From Streptomyces sp. S.PB5 (GTDB taxonomy: Bacteria; Actinomycetota; Actinomycetes; Streptomycetales; Streptomycetaceae), in NCBI RefSeq assembly GCF_030403745.1, contig NZ_JAQMWP010000033.1, positions 1 through 64,000 of the forward strand: 64,000 nt of DNA, written 5' to 3'. The translations under genes and the position numbers were made by a program. The notes beneath the pieces are model-generated. The model was not told the origin of the DNA. It saw nothing but the letters and a program-made list of their open reading frames with translations, and searched no databases. This document shows, in pieces, positions 56,715 to 64,000 of this stretch; within the stretch, counting starts at the first letter, position 1, and every line of letters begins with the position of its first letter.

Positions 56715-59381
56715 TCAGACCCCGGTCGGGCCGTAGTACGCCGCTCGCATCAGTTCCTGCATGTCGTCGAGCATCGGCATGCGCGGGTTGGCGGGTGCGC
56801 ACTGGTCCTCGTAGGCGTTGAGCGCCTGCTGGGGCAGGGCCTGGAGGAAGGCGTGCTCGTCGACGTCGAGCGCCTGGAACGAGGGCTCGATGCCCACCGC
56901 GTCGCGCAGCCGCTCCACGGCACGGGCCAGCGACTCCACTCCCTCGGCGGGGTGGGCGGCGGGCAGACCGAGCGTGCGGGCGATGTCCTGGAAGCGCTCG
57001 GGAGCCCGGTAGGTCTCGTACTTGGGCCAGCCCGTCAGCTTGGTCGGGACGGTGCCGTTGTAGCGGATGACGTGCGGCAGCAGCACCGCGTTGGTGCGGC
57101 CGTGCGCGATGCGGAAGGTGGCGCCGAGGGTGTGCGACATGGCGTGGACGATGCCGAGGAAGGCGTTGCCGAAGGCCATGCCGGCGATGGTGCCCGCGTT
57201 GTGCATCCTCTCCCGGGCGTCCGGCCTGCGGTCCCGGTCGTTCACCGCCGCCTCGATGTTCTCGAAGATGAGCCTGATCGCGTGCAGCGCCAGGCCGTCG
57301 GTGAAGTCGTTGGCGTACACGGAGACATACGCCTCGATGGCGTGGGTGAGCGCGTCGAAGCCGCTGTCCGCGGCCAGCGCTGGCGGCAGCTCGGTGGTGA
57401 GCAGCGGGTCGACGATGGCCACGCTGGGGGTCAGGGCGTAGTCGGCCAGGGGGTACTTCTTGCCCGTCGCCGGGTCGGAGATGACGGCGAACGGGGTCAC
57501 CTCGGCGCCGGTGCCGGAGGTGGTGGGCACGCACACCAGACGGGCCCGCGCACCCGGCACCGGGAAGCGGAAGGCACGCTTGCGGATGTCGGAGAACTTC
57601 TGCCGCATGTCGGCGAAGTCCATCTCCCGGCCGGCGGCCTGCTGTTCGTACAGCAGCCACATCACCTTCGCCGCGTCCCTCGGCGAGCCGCCGCCGAGGG
57701 CGATGATCGTGTCCGGGCGGAAGTCCCGCATGAGACGGGCGCCGCGCTGCACGGAGGCGATGCTCGGCTCGGGCTCGACGTTGTCGATGACCTGGACGGT
57801 GACCGGCTCGGGGCGCCGCTGCAGGACGCGGCCCACCCGGTCGACGAAGCCGAGCCGGGTCATGGTGGCGTCGGTGACGATCGTGACGCGGTGGACGTCC
57901 GGCATCGACGACAGATAGCGGATGGCCTGCGGCTCGAAGTAGATCTTCGGCGGGACCTTGAACCACTGCAGGTTGTTGTGGCGGGTCCCGACCCGCTTGA
58001 CGTTCAGCAGCTGGGCGGCGGAGACGTTGTTGGACACCGACGTGCTGCCCCAGGAGCCGCAGCCCAGCGTCAGCGACGGCAGCAGGCCGTTGTAGATCCC
58101 GCCGATGGCGCCTTGCGAGGACGGGGCGTTGACGATGATGCGTACCGTCTTCATCCGCCGGCCGTACGCCTCGGCCAGTGCGGGGTCCTCGGTGTGGATG
58201 ACGGCGCTGTGCCCCTGGCCGTGGAAGGCGACCATGTCGGCGGCGAGGTCGAAGCCCTGCTGGGTGGAGCCGGCGCGCAGGACGGCCAGCACCGGGCAGA
58301 GCTTCTCACGGGTCAACGGCTCGTCCGGGCCCACCCGTTCGGTCTCGACCAGGATGAGCGAGGTGTCGGCGGGTACGGAGAATCCGGCCTGCCCGGCGAT
58401 CCAGGCGGCGCTCTGCCCGACGGCCGCCGAGTTGACCTTGGGTTCGCATCCCGCGCCCGCCGCGCCGACGGGGAACAGGAAGGATTCCAGCTTCGCCTTC
58501 TCCTCGGCGGTCGCCAAGTGCGCGTGCAGCGTACGGAATTCGGCGAGCGCGGCGTCGTAGATCTCGTCGTCCAGGATGACGGCCTGCTCGGAGGCGCAGA
58601 TCATCCCGTTGTCGAACGACTTGGACAGCACCAGGTCGTTGACGGCCCGGCGCAGCTTGGCGCTCGTGTGGACGTACGCGGGGACGTTGCCGGCGCCGAC
58701 CCCGAGGGCGGGCTTGCCCGCCGAGTAGGCGGCCTTGACCATGGCGTTGCCCCCGGTGGCGAGGATCAGCGAGACGCCCGGGTGGCGCATGAGAGCGCCG
58801 GTGGCCTCGACCGAGGGGTCCTCGATCCACTGGATGCAGTGCTCCGGGGCGCCGGCGGCGACGGCCGCGTCCCGTACGATCCGGGCCGCCCGGGCGCTGC
58901 AGTGCTGGGCCGACGGGTGGAAGGCGAACACGACCGGGTTGCGGGTCTTCAGCGCCATCAGCGCCTTGAAGACCGTCGTGGAGGTCGGGTTGGTGACCGG
59001 CGTGACGGCGCACACCACACCCACCGGCTCCGCGATCTCGACCATGTCCTCGATGTCGTCGCGGGCGATGACCCCGACGGTCTTCATACGGCCCATGCTG
59101 TGCGTGACGTGCTCGCACGCGAACATGTTCTTGGCCGCCTTGTCCTCGAAGACCCCGCGGCCGGTCTCCTCGACCGCGAGGCGGGCCAGGGTGGTGTGCT
59201 GGTCCAGCGCCGCGACCGAGGCCTTCTTCACGATGTGGTCGACCTGTTCCTGATCCAGGGCCTCGTAGTCGGCGAGGGCCTTCAGCCCGTGCGTGACCAG
59301 GCGGTCCACGGCGATGGCGATGTCCGACGGCGCCTCGGCGGCGGGGGCGGCGGTCGCGGTGTGGTCGTCGTGGCGGGTCAT
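56715..59381 (-). CDS. adhE: Bifunctional aldehyde/alcohol dehydrogenase AdhE
   Basis: An 888-residue two-domain enzyme reducing acetyl-CoA to acetaldehyde (N-terminal half) and then to ethanol (C-terminal, iron-dependent half), regenerating two NAD+. N-half: PVTNPTSTTVFKALMALKTR, and the catalytic Cys in SFDNGMICASEQAVI. C-half: IALGGGSPRDAAKVMW, VPTTSGTGAEVTPFAV and iron-binding His residues in HAMSHTLGATFRIAHGRTNA. Full length compared with E. coli AdhE (891). This is a fermentation enzyme in an obligate aerobe; its strong DosR-type promoter argues for use as an emergency NADH sink. Confidence 0.96.
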   Translation of the reverse strand: MTRHDDHTATAAPAAEAPSDIAIAVDRLVTHGLKALADYEALDQEQVDHIVKKASVAALDQHTTLARLAVEETGRGVFEDKAAKNMFACEHVTHSMGRMKTVGVIARDDIEDMVEIAEPVGVVCAVTPVTNPTSTTVFKALMALKTRNPVVFAFHPSAQHCSARAARIVRDAAVAAGAPEHCIQWIEDPSVEATGALMRHPGVSLILATGGNAMVKAAYSAGKPALGVGAGNVPAYVHTSAKLRRAVNDLVLSKSFDNGMICASEQAVILDDEIYDAALAEFRTLHAHLATAEEKAKLESFLFPVGAAGAGCEPKVNSAAVGQSAAWIAGQAGFSVPADTSLILVETERVGPDEPLTREKLCPVLAVLRAGSTQQGFDLAADMVAFHGQGHSAVIHTEDPALAEAYGRRMKTVRIIVNAPSSQGAIGGIYNGLLPSLTLGCGSWGSTSVSNNVSAAQLLNVKRVGTRHNNLQWFKVPPKIYFEPQAIRYLSSMPDVHRVTIVTDATMTRLGFVDRVGRVLQRRPEPVTVQVIDNVEPEPSIASVQRGARLMRDFRPDTIIALGGGSPRDAAKVMWLLYEQQAAGREMDFADMRQKFSDIRKRAFRFPVPGARARLVCVPTTSGTGAEVTPFAVISDPATGKKYPLADYALTPSVAIVDPLLTTELPPALAADSGFDALTHAIEAYVSVYANDFTDGLALHAIRLIFENIEAAVNDRDRRPDARERMHNAGTIAGMAFGNAFLGIVHAMSHTLGATFRIAHGRTNAVLLPHVIRYNGTVPTKLTGWPKYETYRAPERFQDIARTLGLPAAHPAEGVESLARAVERLRDAVGIEPSFQALDVDEHAFLQALPQQALNAYEDQCAPANPRMPMLDDMQELMRAAYYGPTGV

Positions 59382-59472
59382 ATGGGTGTGCCTCCGTGAT
59401 CGACAGAGCATCCGTACGGCCGGCGGCCCGTAGGGGAGCGGCGCCGTGAGGGTCCGGCGCCGCTCCACCGGC

Positions 59473-59562
59473 AGCGTCTCTCCGCCGCCACCGCGGCTCC
59501 CAGGTCCTCGTGGGCCCCACCAGGCGTCTGATCGACCCCCTGCAGCCGGGCCGACCGGCCCT
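59473..59562 (-). promoter_or_regulatory. DevR/OsdR-type promoter of adhE
   Basis: GGTCCTCGTGGGCCCC (59503-59518), a weak middle copy near 59532 and GGGCCGACCGGCCCT (59548-59562), about 22 bp apart; minus-strand GACGCT (59473-59478) centred about 35 bp from the first. Predicted leader about 85 nt. Confidence 0.6.
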
Positions 59563-59595
59563 CACGGCGGCCACGACCTGCCGCTCCGCACAAGG

Positions 59596-60303
59596 TCAGG
59601 AGAGCGCCGGCCGGTCGGGGAGAGGCTGCTCGGACAGCCCGCCGTCGTCGAGGCGGAACGTCAGGTCGTTCACGACGCCGACCACGCCGTCCACCCGCCA
59701 GGCCAGCCGGACGGCGCGGGGAATGTCGCTGCGCCGCTCCACCTGCCCCGTCAGCCTGACCAGGCCGTCCCGGACGGAGACGGCGACCGGGTGGGGCGCC
59801 GGGCCCATGGCCGGTGCCAGGACGCCGTCGGCCACGTCCCGGCGGATCTCCTCGTCCGTCCGCAGGAAGACCTGCAGCAGGTCCCGCCGGGTGGCGATGC
59901 CGATCAGCCGGTCCTCCTCGTCCACCACGGGAAGCCGGCCGATGCGATGACGTGCCATGACCCGCGCGGCGTCCGGGACGCGCTGTTCGGGGTGCACCGT
60001 GATGGCGGGGGACGACATCAGCTCTCCGGCGGTCGTGGCACCGGCCGCCGCGGTCGTGCGGCGGGCGGAGCGGCGCAGCACGGATCCCCGCAGTCTCCTT
60101 GCCCGCCCGCCGGCGTGGTGGGCCGCCTGGTGGCGTACGAGATCGGTCCCGGAGATCACGCCGAGCACCTTGTCGTCGTGGTCCACGACGGGCAGCCCGC
60201 TGACATGGTGCCGGTCCAGCAGCCGGGCCACGTCCTTGAACGAGGTCTCCGGACGCGCCTGGACGACCTCGCGGGTCATCACCTCGCCTACGGTGCGGGT
60301 CAT
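59596..60303 (-). CDS. CBS-pair protein with C-terminal BON domain (second copy)
   Basis: A 235-residue protein with the same order as the 11780-12472 product: CBS 1 (VSGLPVVDHDDKVLGVISGT), an Arg/Ala-rich linker (about 60-92), CBS 2 (IGRLPVVDEEDRLIGIATRR) and BON (VAVSVRDGLVRLTGQV). It probably senses adenylates. GGAAGGGAG precedes the ATG. The predicted promoter is about 200 bp upstream. Confidence 0.92.
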   Translation of the reverse strand: MTRTVGEVMTREVVQARPETSFKDVARLLDRHHVSGLPVVDHDDKVLGVISGTDLVRHQAAHHAGGRARRLRGSVLRRSARRTTAAAGATTAGELMSSPAITVHPEQRVPDAARVMARHRIGRLPVVDEEDRLIGIATRRDLLQVFLRTDEEIRRDVADGVLAPAMGPAPHPVAVSVRDGLVRLTGQVERRSDIPRAVRLAWRVDGVVGVVNDLTFRLDDGGLSEQPLPDRPALS

Positions 60304-60508
60304 CGCGCCGACTCCCTTCCGTCCTTACCGTCCTCACCGTCCGCGAGGAGCGCCACGGATGCTGCCGTGCCGGATCACCCGCCGACGTGAGGTCCTGTGG
60401 GGCGCGGCGTCCGAGAGGTCATCGGGGGCCGGAACGCGCGGGCTGCGTCTGCCATGCGGCCGCTTCGTCCCTTCGGACCGTCCCGGGTCCGGCCCCAGAT
60501 ACCCCTTC

Positions 60509-60574
60509 AACGTCCCGCACGACAAGCCGCCGGAGCAGGGGCCGAGGGTCCCGGATCCCGGGGACCGAAGCCCC
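60509..60574 (-). promoter_or_regulatory. DevR/OsdR-type promoter of the second CBS-BON gene
   Basis: GGGGCCGAGGGTCCC (60538-60552) and GGGGACCGAAGCCCC (60560-60574), 22 bp apart; minus-strand GACGTT (60509-60514) is centred 33.5 bp from the first. The leader would be about 200 nt. Confidence 0.55.
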
Positions 60575-60692
60575 GGCGCGGCTCGCCCTGGTCATGCGGC
60601 GCGGCGACGCCACCGTGACCGGCGAGGCCGCCGACGCCCGCCGGTGTCGCCCGTCCGCTCGACGGCCGAGGCCACGGGCCGAACGACTCGGA

Positions 60693-60758
60693 GGGGCCGT
60701 ACGGCCGGGAGGTACGGCCGGACGGCCCCTCCCTGTGCCCACGGCGTGCGGCGAAGCT
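60693..60758 (+). promoter_or_regulatory. DevR/OsdR-type promoter with no obvious gene (plus strand)
   Basis: GGGGCCGTACGGCC (60693-60706) and GGCCGGACGGCC (60716-60727), about 21 bp apart, then GAAGCT (60753-60758) centred 34 bp downstream. The transcript would start near 60765, before the next promoter. Confidence 0.5.
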
Positions 60759-60850
60759 GGAGGAGCGGGGCCTTGGGGAGGAGAAGGTCACGAAGATCCG
60801 GCGTCCGTTTGCCCGGCGCACTCCCAGGGCCCGGCCCCGATCCCCGCGAC

Positions 60851-60919
60851 GGGGCCCGAGCGGCCCTGCCGCGGGGGCCGTTCGGCCTCTGCTCCGTGTC
60901 CTGAGACGCGGGCGAGGTT
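60851..60919 (+). promoter_or_regulatory. DevR/OsdR-type promoter of the GAF/winged-helix regulator
   Basis: GGGGCCCGAGCGGCCC (60851-60866) and GGGGCCGTTCGGCCT (60874-60888), about 23 bp apart, then GAGGTT (60914-60919) centred 35 bp after the second. Start near 60926, short leader. Confidence 0.62.
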
Positions 60920-60958
60920 GAGGTGACCCGACCGGGAGGCAGGCACAGGGGAGGTCCC

Positions 60959-62269
60959 ATGGACGCGTCCGGCGTGGCGCGCGGCGCGCACGAGCGGTTC
61001 GTGACGTCGTCCCGCGTGGCCCCTGGGGTGCGGGATCTGGTGGCCGACTCGTGGCGGCGCAGTGCCACGTCCGGTGTCTTCGCCGACGGCAGTCGCCCAC
61101 CGCCCCTGAGCAGGGGGCGCGCAGAGCTGGCGGAGTACCGGCGCGCCCATCCGCTGGCCTCGGTGCTGCCCCTGTTCCGGGAACTGCTGGGGAGCGGCGC
61201 GGCCGACGACGGGCACGTCTTCGCGGTCGGCGACGCCGACGGCACCCTGCTGTGGGTCGAGGGCGACCCGGCGGCCCTGGGACGGGCCGAGCGGATGCAT
61301 TTCGTCGAGGGCGCCGTGTGGTCGGAGGCGCAGGCCGGGACGAACGCCCCGGGCACCGCGCTGCAACTGGCGCACGCCGTCCAGATCGTGACCGGTGAGC
61401 ACTACAGCTCCAGCGTGCACGCCTGGTCGTGCGCGGCGGCCCCGGTCCGGGACCCCGGCACCGGGCGGGTCATCGGCGTCGTCGACCTCTCCGGCGGAGC
61501 CACCATCGCCACCCCGCCGGCCCTGGCCGCGGTACGGGCGGCCGCGCTCGCCGCGGAGGCGGAGCTCGCCCGCGCGCTGCCCGCGCCGACCGCCCTGACC
61601 GGGCCCGACGGGCGCCCCCTCGACCTGCCACAGGCCTGCGCCGTACGGCTGTCCGCGCTGGCCCGTGACGGCGCCGTGCTGGAGTTCGGCGGTCAGGCGC
61701 ACCGGCTCAGCCCACGGCACAGCGAGATCGTGGTCGCGCTCGCCCTGGAGAACCGTGGCGTGCACGGTGACCGTCTCGCCGTGGACCTGTCGGAGCGGGA
61801 GATACCCGCCTCCACACTGCGCGCCGAGATGACCCGGCTGCGCGCCGTGCTCGGCCCCGCCCTGCTCGGCTCACGGCCGTACGCGCTGCTGCGCCCCGTG
61901 CGCACGGACTTCGGCGAGGTGGCCGCCTTGCTCGCCGCAGGGCGGGTGGCCGAGGCGCTGGCCCGTTACCCGGGCCCGCTGCTGCCGCGCTCCGAGGCGC
62001 CGGTCGTCGTGGAGCAACGGCGTTCCCTGGAACAGCAGTTGCGTGGCGCCGTCCTCGGTGTCGGCGACATCCGGATGCTCCGCGGCTGGGTGGAGACGGC
62101 CTGGGGAGCCGACGACCCCGGCGCGTGGCTGGCGCTCGCCCACCGGCTGCCGGGCGGCTCGGCGCAGCGCGCGGCAGCGGCGGCCCGGGCCCGGGCACTG
62201 GACCCCGCTCTGGCCCTGCCGCCACAGGTCGGACGGCATGCAGCGGTATTGCAGCGGGCCCGCTCCTAG
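60959..62269 (+). CDS. GAF-domain transcriptional activator with C-terminal winged helix
   Basis: A 436-residue regulator. The first 220 residues follow the N-terminus of AcoR-type acetoin/aldehyde activators (DLVADSWRRSATSGV; GAF domain with FVEGAVWSEAQAGTNAPGTA and HAWSCAAAPVRDP, RVIGVVDLSGGA), but there is no sigma-54 AAA+ domain. Instead, residues about 245-330 (LSPRHSEIVVALALENRGVH, STLRAEMTRLRAVLG) form a winged helix followed by a helical tail. Such genes regularly precede acetaldehyde dehydrogenase genes, as here. ATG 60959 has GGGGAGG upstream; the in-frame GTG 60923 lies before the predicted transcript start. Confidence 0.85.
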   Translation: MDASGVARGAHERFVTSSRVAPGVRDLVADSWRRSATSGVFADGSRPPPLSRGRAELAEYRRAHPLASVLPLFRELLGSGAADDGHVFAVGDADGTLLWVEGDPAALGRAERMHFVEGAVWSEAQAGTNAPGTALQLAHAVQIVTGEHYSSSVHAWSCAAAPVRDPGTGRVIGVVDLSGGATIATPPALAAVRAAALAAEAELARALPAPTALTGPDGRPLDLPQACAVRLSALARDGAVLEFGGQAHRLSPRHSEIVVALALENRGVHGDRLAVDLSEREIPASTLRAEMTRLRAVLGPALLGSRPYALLRPVRTDFGEVAALLAAGRVAEALARYPGPLLPRSEAPVVVEQRRSLEQQLRGAVLGVGDIRMLRGWVETAWGADDPGAWLALAHRLPGGSAQRAAAAARARALDPALALPPQVGRHAAVLQRARS

Positions 62270-62314
62270 CGTGCCGGGCATCACCCGATCGTTGTGAAGG
62301 GAGAGGGGACGATC

Positions 62315-63835
62315 ATGAAGTACGAGCCTCCGGGCCGCCTGGGCAGCCCCGTGGACGTCGCTCCCCGGTACGAGAACTTCATCGGCGGGAAGTGGCAGGC
62401 GCCCACCACGGGCCAGTACTCGGTCAACCTGTGCCCGGCCACCGCCAAGCCCATCTGCGAGGTCCCCAAGTCCGGTGCCGAGGACATCGAACTCGCCCTG
62501 GACGCCGCGCACGCCGCCAAGGACAGGTGGGGCGAGGCGGCCACGGCCGAACGGGCCGCGGTGCTGAACAAGGTCGCCGACGCCATCGACGCCCACCGAG
62601 AGGAACTCGCCGTCGCCGAGAGCTGGGAGAACGGCAAGCCGGTCCGCGAGACCCTGGCCGCCGACATCCCCCTCGCCGCCGACCACTTCCGCTACTTCGC
62701 GGCCGCGATCCGTGCCGAGGAGAGCTCGATCACCGAGATCGACAAGGAGACCATCGCCTACCACTTCCACGAGCCGCTGGGTGTGGTCGGACAGATCATC
62801 CCGTTCAACTTCCCGCTGCTGATGGCCGCGTGGAAGCTCGCGCCCGCGCTCGCCGCAGGCAACGCCACGGTCATCAAGCCGGCCTCCCCGACCCCGTGGT
62901 CGATCCTGAAGCTGATGGAGGTCATCGGCGACCACGTCCCGGCAGGCGTCCTCAACGTCGTCAACGGGCCCGGCGCCGAGATCGGCAAGGCGCTCGCCAC
63001 CAACAAGCGCATCGCCAAGGTCGCCTTCACCGGCGAGACCACCACCGGCCGGCTGATCATGCAGTACGCGTCCCAGAACATCATCCCGGTCACCCTGGAG
63101 CTGGGCGGCAAGTCGCCGAACATCTTCTTCAACGACGTGGCCGCCGAGGACGACGACTTCCTCAACAAGGCCGTCGAAGGTCTGGTGCTCTACGCGTTCA
63201 ACAAGGGCGAGGTCTGCACCTGCCCGTCCCGCGCGCTCATCCAGGAGGACATCTACGAGGAGTTCATGGGTCGTTGCCTGGAGCGGATCCGGGCCATCAG
63301 GCAGGGCGACCCCCTCGACACCGCGACCATGGTCGGCCCCCAGGTCTCCCGGCAGCAGGTCGAGAAGATCGCGTCGTACGTCGACATCGGACTCAAGGAA
63401 GGCGCCGAGCTGCTCGCCGGCGGGCACCGTCCCACGATCGAGGGGGAGTTCGCGGACGGCTACTTCTACGAGCCGACCGTCCTGAAGGGCCACAACAAGA
63501 TGCGGGTCTTCCAGGAGGAGATCTTCGGCCCCGTCCTCGCCGTCACCACCTTCAAGGACGAGGCCGAGGCACTGGAGATCGCCAACGACACGCTGTACGG
63601 CCTGGGCGCCGGCGTGTGGAGCCGCGACACCAACCGCACCTTCCGGATGGGCCGCGCCATCAAGGCCGGCCGCGTCTGGACCAACTGCTACCACCAGTAC
63701 CCCGCGGGTGCCGCGTTCGGTGGCTACAAGGTCTCCGGCATCGGCCGCGAGACGCACAAGATGATGCTCGAGCACTACAGCCAGACCAAGAACCTTCTGG
63801 TCAGCTACGGCACCAAGCCGCTCGGGCTGTTCTAG
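62315..63835 (+). CDS. NAD-dependent (acet)aldehyde dehydrogenase
   Basis: A 506-residue ALDH-superfamily enzyme oxidising aldehydes to acids. VVGQIIPFNFPLLMAAWKLA, the catalytic Glu in VTLELGGKSPN, the nucleophilic Cys in NKGEVCTCPSR and EEIFGPVLAVTTFKDEAEAL are all present. Closest known group is the acetaldehyde dehydrogenase/ExaC type that is paired with a DUF779 protein, as here. With AdhE it may balance acetaldehyde. GAGAGGGG precedes ATG 62315; no DosR-type box lies in the short gap after the regulator. Confidence 0.95.
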   Translation: MKYEPPGRLGSPVDVAPRYENFIGGKWQAPTTGQYSVNLCPATAKPICEVPKSGAEDIELALDAAHAAKDRWGEAATAERAAVLNKVADAIDAHREELAVAESWENGKPVRETLAADIPLAADHFRYFAAAIRAEESSITEIDKETIAYHFHEPLGVVGQIIPFNFPLLMAAWKLAPALAAGNATVIKPASPTPWSILKLMEVIGDHVPAGVLNVVNGPGAEIGKALATNKRIAKVAFTGETTTGRLIMQYASQNIIPVTLELGGKSPNIFFNDVAAEDDDFLNKAVEGLVLYAFNKGEVCTCPSRALIQEDIYEEFMGRCLERIRAIRQGDPLDTATMVGPQVSRQQVEKIASYVDIGLKEGAELLAGGHRPTIEGEFADGYFYEPTVLKGHNKMRVFQEEIFGPVLAVTTFKDEAEALEIANDTLYGLGAGVWSRDTNRTFRMGRAIKAGRVWTNCYHQYPAGAAFGGYKVSGIGRETHKMMLEHYSQTKNLLVSYGTKPLGLF

Positions 63836-63863
63836 CGGAGCTTGTTCCAAGGAGAGCAGAGAC

Positions 63864-64000
63864 ATGCCCGCGGAGACCGAGAACGGCAACGCCGGGCGCG
63901 TCACCGCAACCGAGGCGGCGCACAGGGCGATAGCGGCCCTGCGCGCCGCGCACGGCGGCCCGGTGATGTTCGTCCAGTCCGGCGGCTGCTGTGACGGCAG
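63864..64000 (+). CDS. DUF779 protein (partial, runs off the window)
   Basis: The first 45 codons are visible: MPAETENGNAGRVTATEAAH leading to GPVMFVQSGGCCDGS, the cysteine-containing motif of DUF779. These small proteins almost always follow acetaldehyde dehydrogenase genes; their function is unknown. AAGGAG precedes ATG 63864, 28 bp after the ALDH stop. Confidence 0.85.
   Translation, partial: MPAETENGNAGRVTATEAAHRAIAALRAAHGGPVMFVQSGGCCDG

Larger units (their letters stand above)
60304..60958. other. Long intergenic region with three DevR/OsdR-type promoters
   Basis: No gene recognised on either strand in 655 bp. It holds one minus-strand promoter for the CBS-BON gene and two plus-strand promoters about 160 bp apart, the second serving the GAF regulator. 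Between them, plus-strand sequence has AGGAG motifs but no start codon with protein-like continuation. Confidence 0.45.

Noticed and set aside
60334..60525. Minus-strand 63-codon frame between the CBS-BON gene and its promoter
   Set aside because: It would start upstream of the predicted transcript start (about 60502), is Arg/Ser/Pro-rich, and has no ribosome site.

Overview
The window is GC-rich chromosomal DNA from an actinomycete, almost certainly Streptomyces: strong third-position GC, frequent GTG starts, many 4-nt ATGA/GTGA gene overlaps, and a gene set matching the hypoxia/nitric-oxide 'dormancy' islands known around narG2HJI and the DevS/DevR (OsdK/OsdR) genes of S. coelicolor and the DosR regulon of Mycobacterium tuberculosis. 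I see no rRNA, tRNA, CRISPR array, insertion sequence or phage gene.

Layout. 1-2.8 kb: end of an alcohol dehydrogenase, a YjdM zinc-ribbon protein, a decayed and an intact ArsR regulator, and a NarK nitrate transporter. 2.9-9.6 kb: respiratory nitrate reductase narGHJI. 9.6-18.2 kb: PAS/SpoIIE phosphatase, CBS-BON protein, beta-CASP metallo-hydrolase, a small membrane protein, two universal stress proteins (USPs) and a DosS-like double-GAF haem sensor kinase. 18.4-24.8 kb: a 31-codon ORF, a ruined acetyl-CoA-synthetase/acyl-carrier remnant, DUF1876, DUF1918 and DUF2180 proteins, Acg-type nitroreductase, OsmC, phosphoribosyltransferase, flavodoxin and a USP. 25-33 kb: an ABC exporter, CoA-binding protein, PNPOx-like protein, an operon with DUF4389, a TusA-DsrE fusion and a cytoplasmic avidin-like protein, and an MsiK-like ATPase. 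33-39.6 kb: divergent USPs, one coupled to a CtpF-like P-type ATPase, and the DevR/DosR-like response regulator. 40-49 kb: GerMN lipoprotein, second copies of the small membrane protein, ArsR and USP, a roadblock protein, a HAD plus GH65 phosphorylase pair, SHOCT proteins and a second nitroreductase. 49-56 kb: oleate hydratase, a ribosome-hibernation-like protein and a complete stressosome operon (RsbR-RsbS-RsbT-phosphatase-sensor kinase). 56-64 kb: AdhE, a second CBS-BON protein, a GAF/winged-helix activator, aldehyde dehydrogenase and the start of a DUF779 protein.

The unifying feature is a promoter design repeated about 30 times between genes: one to four imperfect palindromes close to GGGCCG-NN-CGGCCC, tandem copies about 21-23 bp apart, and in most cases a -10-like hexamer (usually GASGCT, CASGCT or TTGNNT) whose centre lies 33-35.5 bp from the centre of the nearest palindrome. 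This is what DosR-class activators use, so I infer that most of the region is one regulon of the response regulator at 38921-39622. The stressosome operon and the DosS-like kinase lack these sites. Functionally the products fit survival of an obligate aerobe without oxygen: nitrate respiration, NADH disposal through AdhE and nitroreductases, redox/thiol repair, ATP-sensing stress proteins, ribosome protection and cation balance. Several of these promoters read into stretches where I find no intact gene, suggesting decayed genes or untranslated RNAs.
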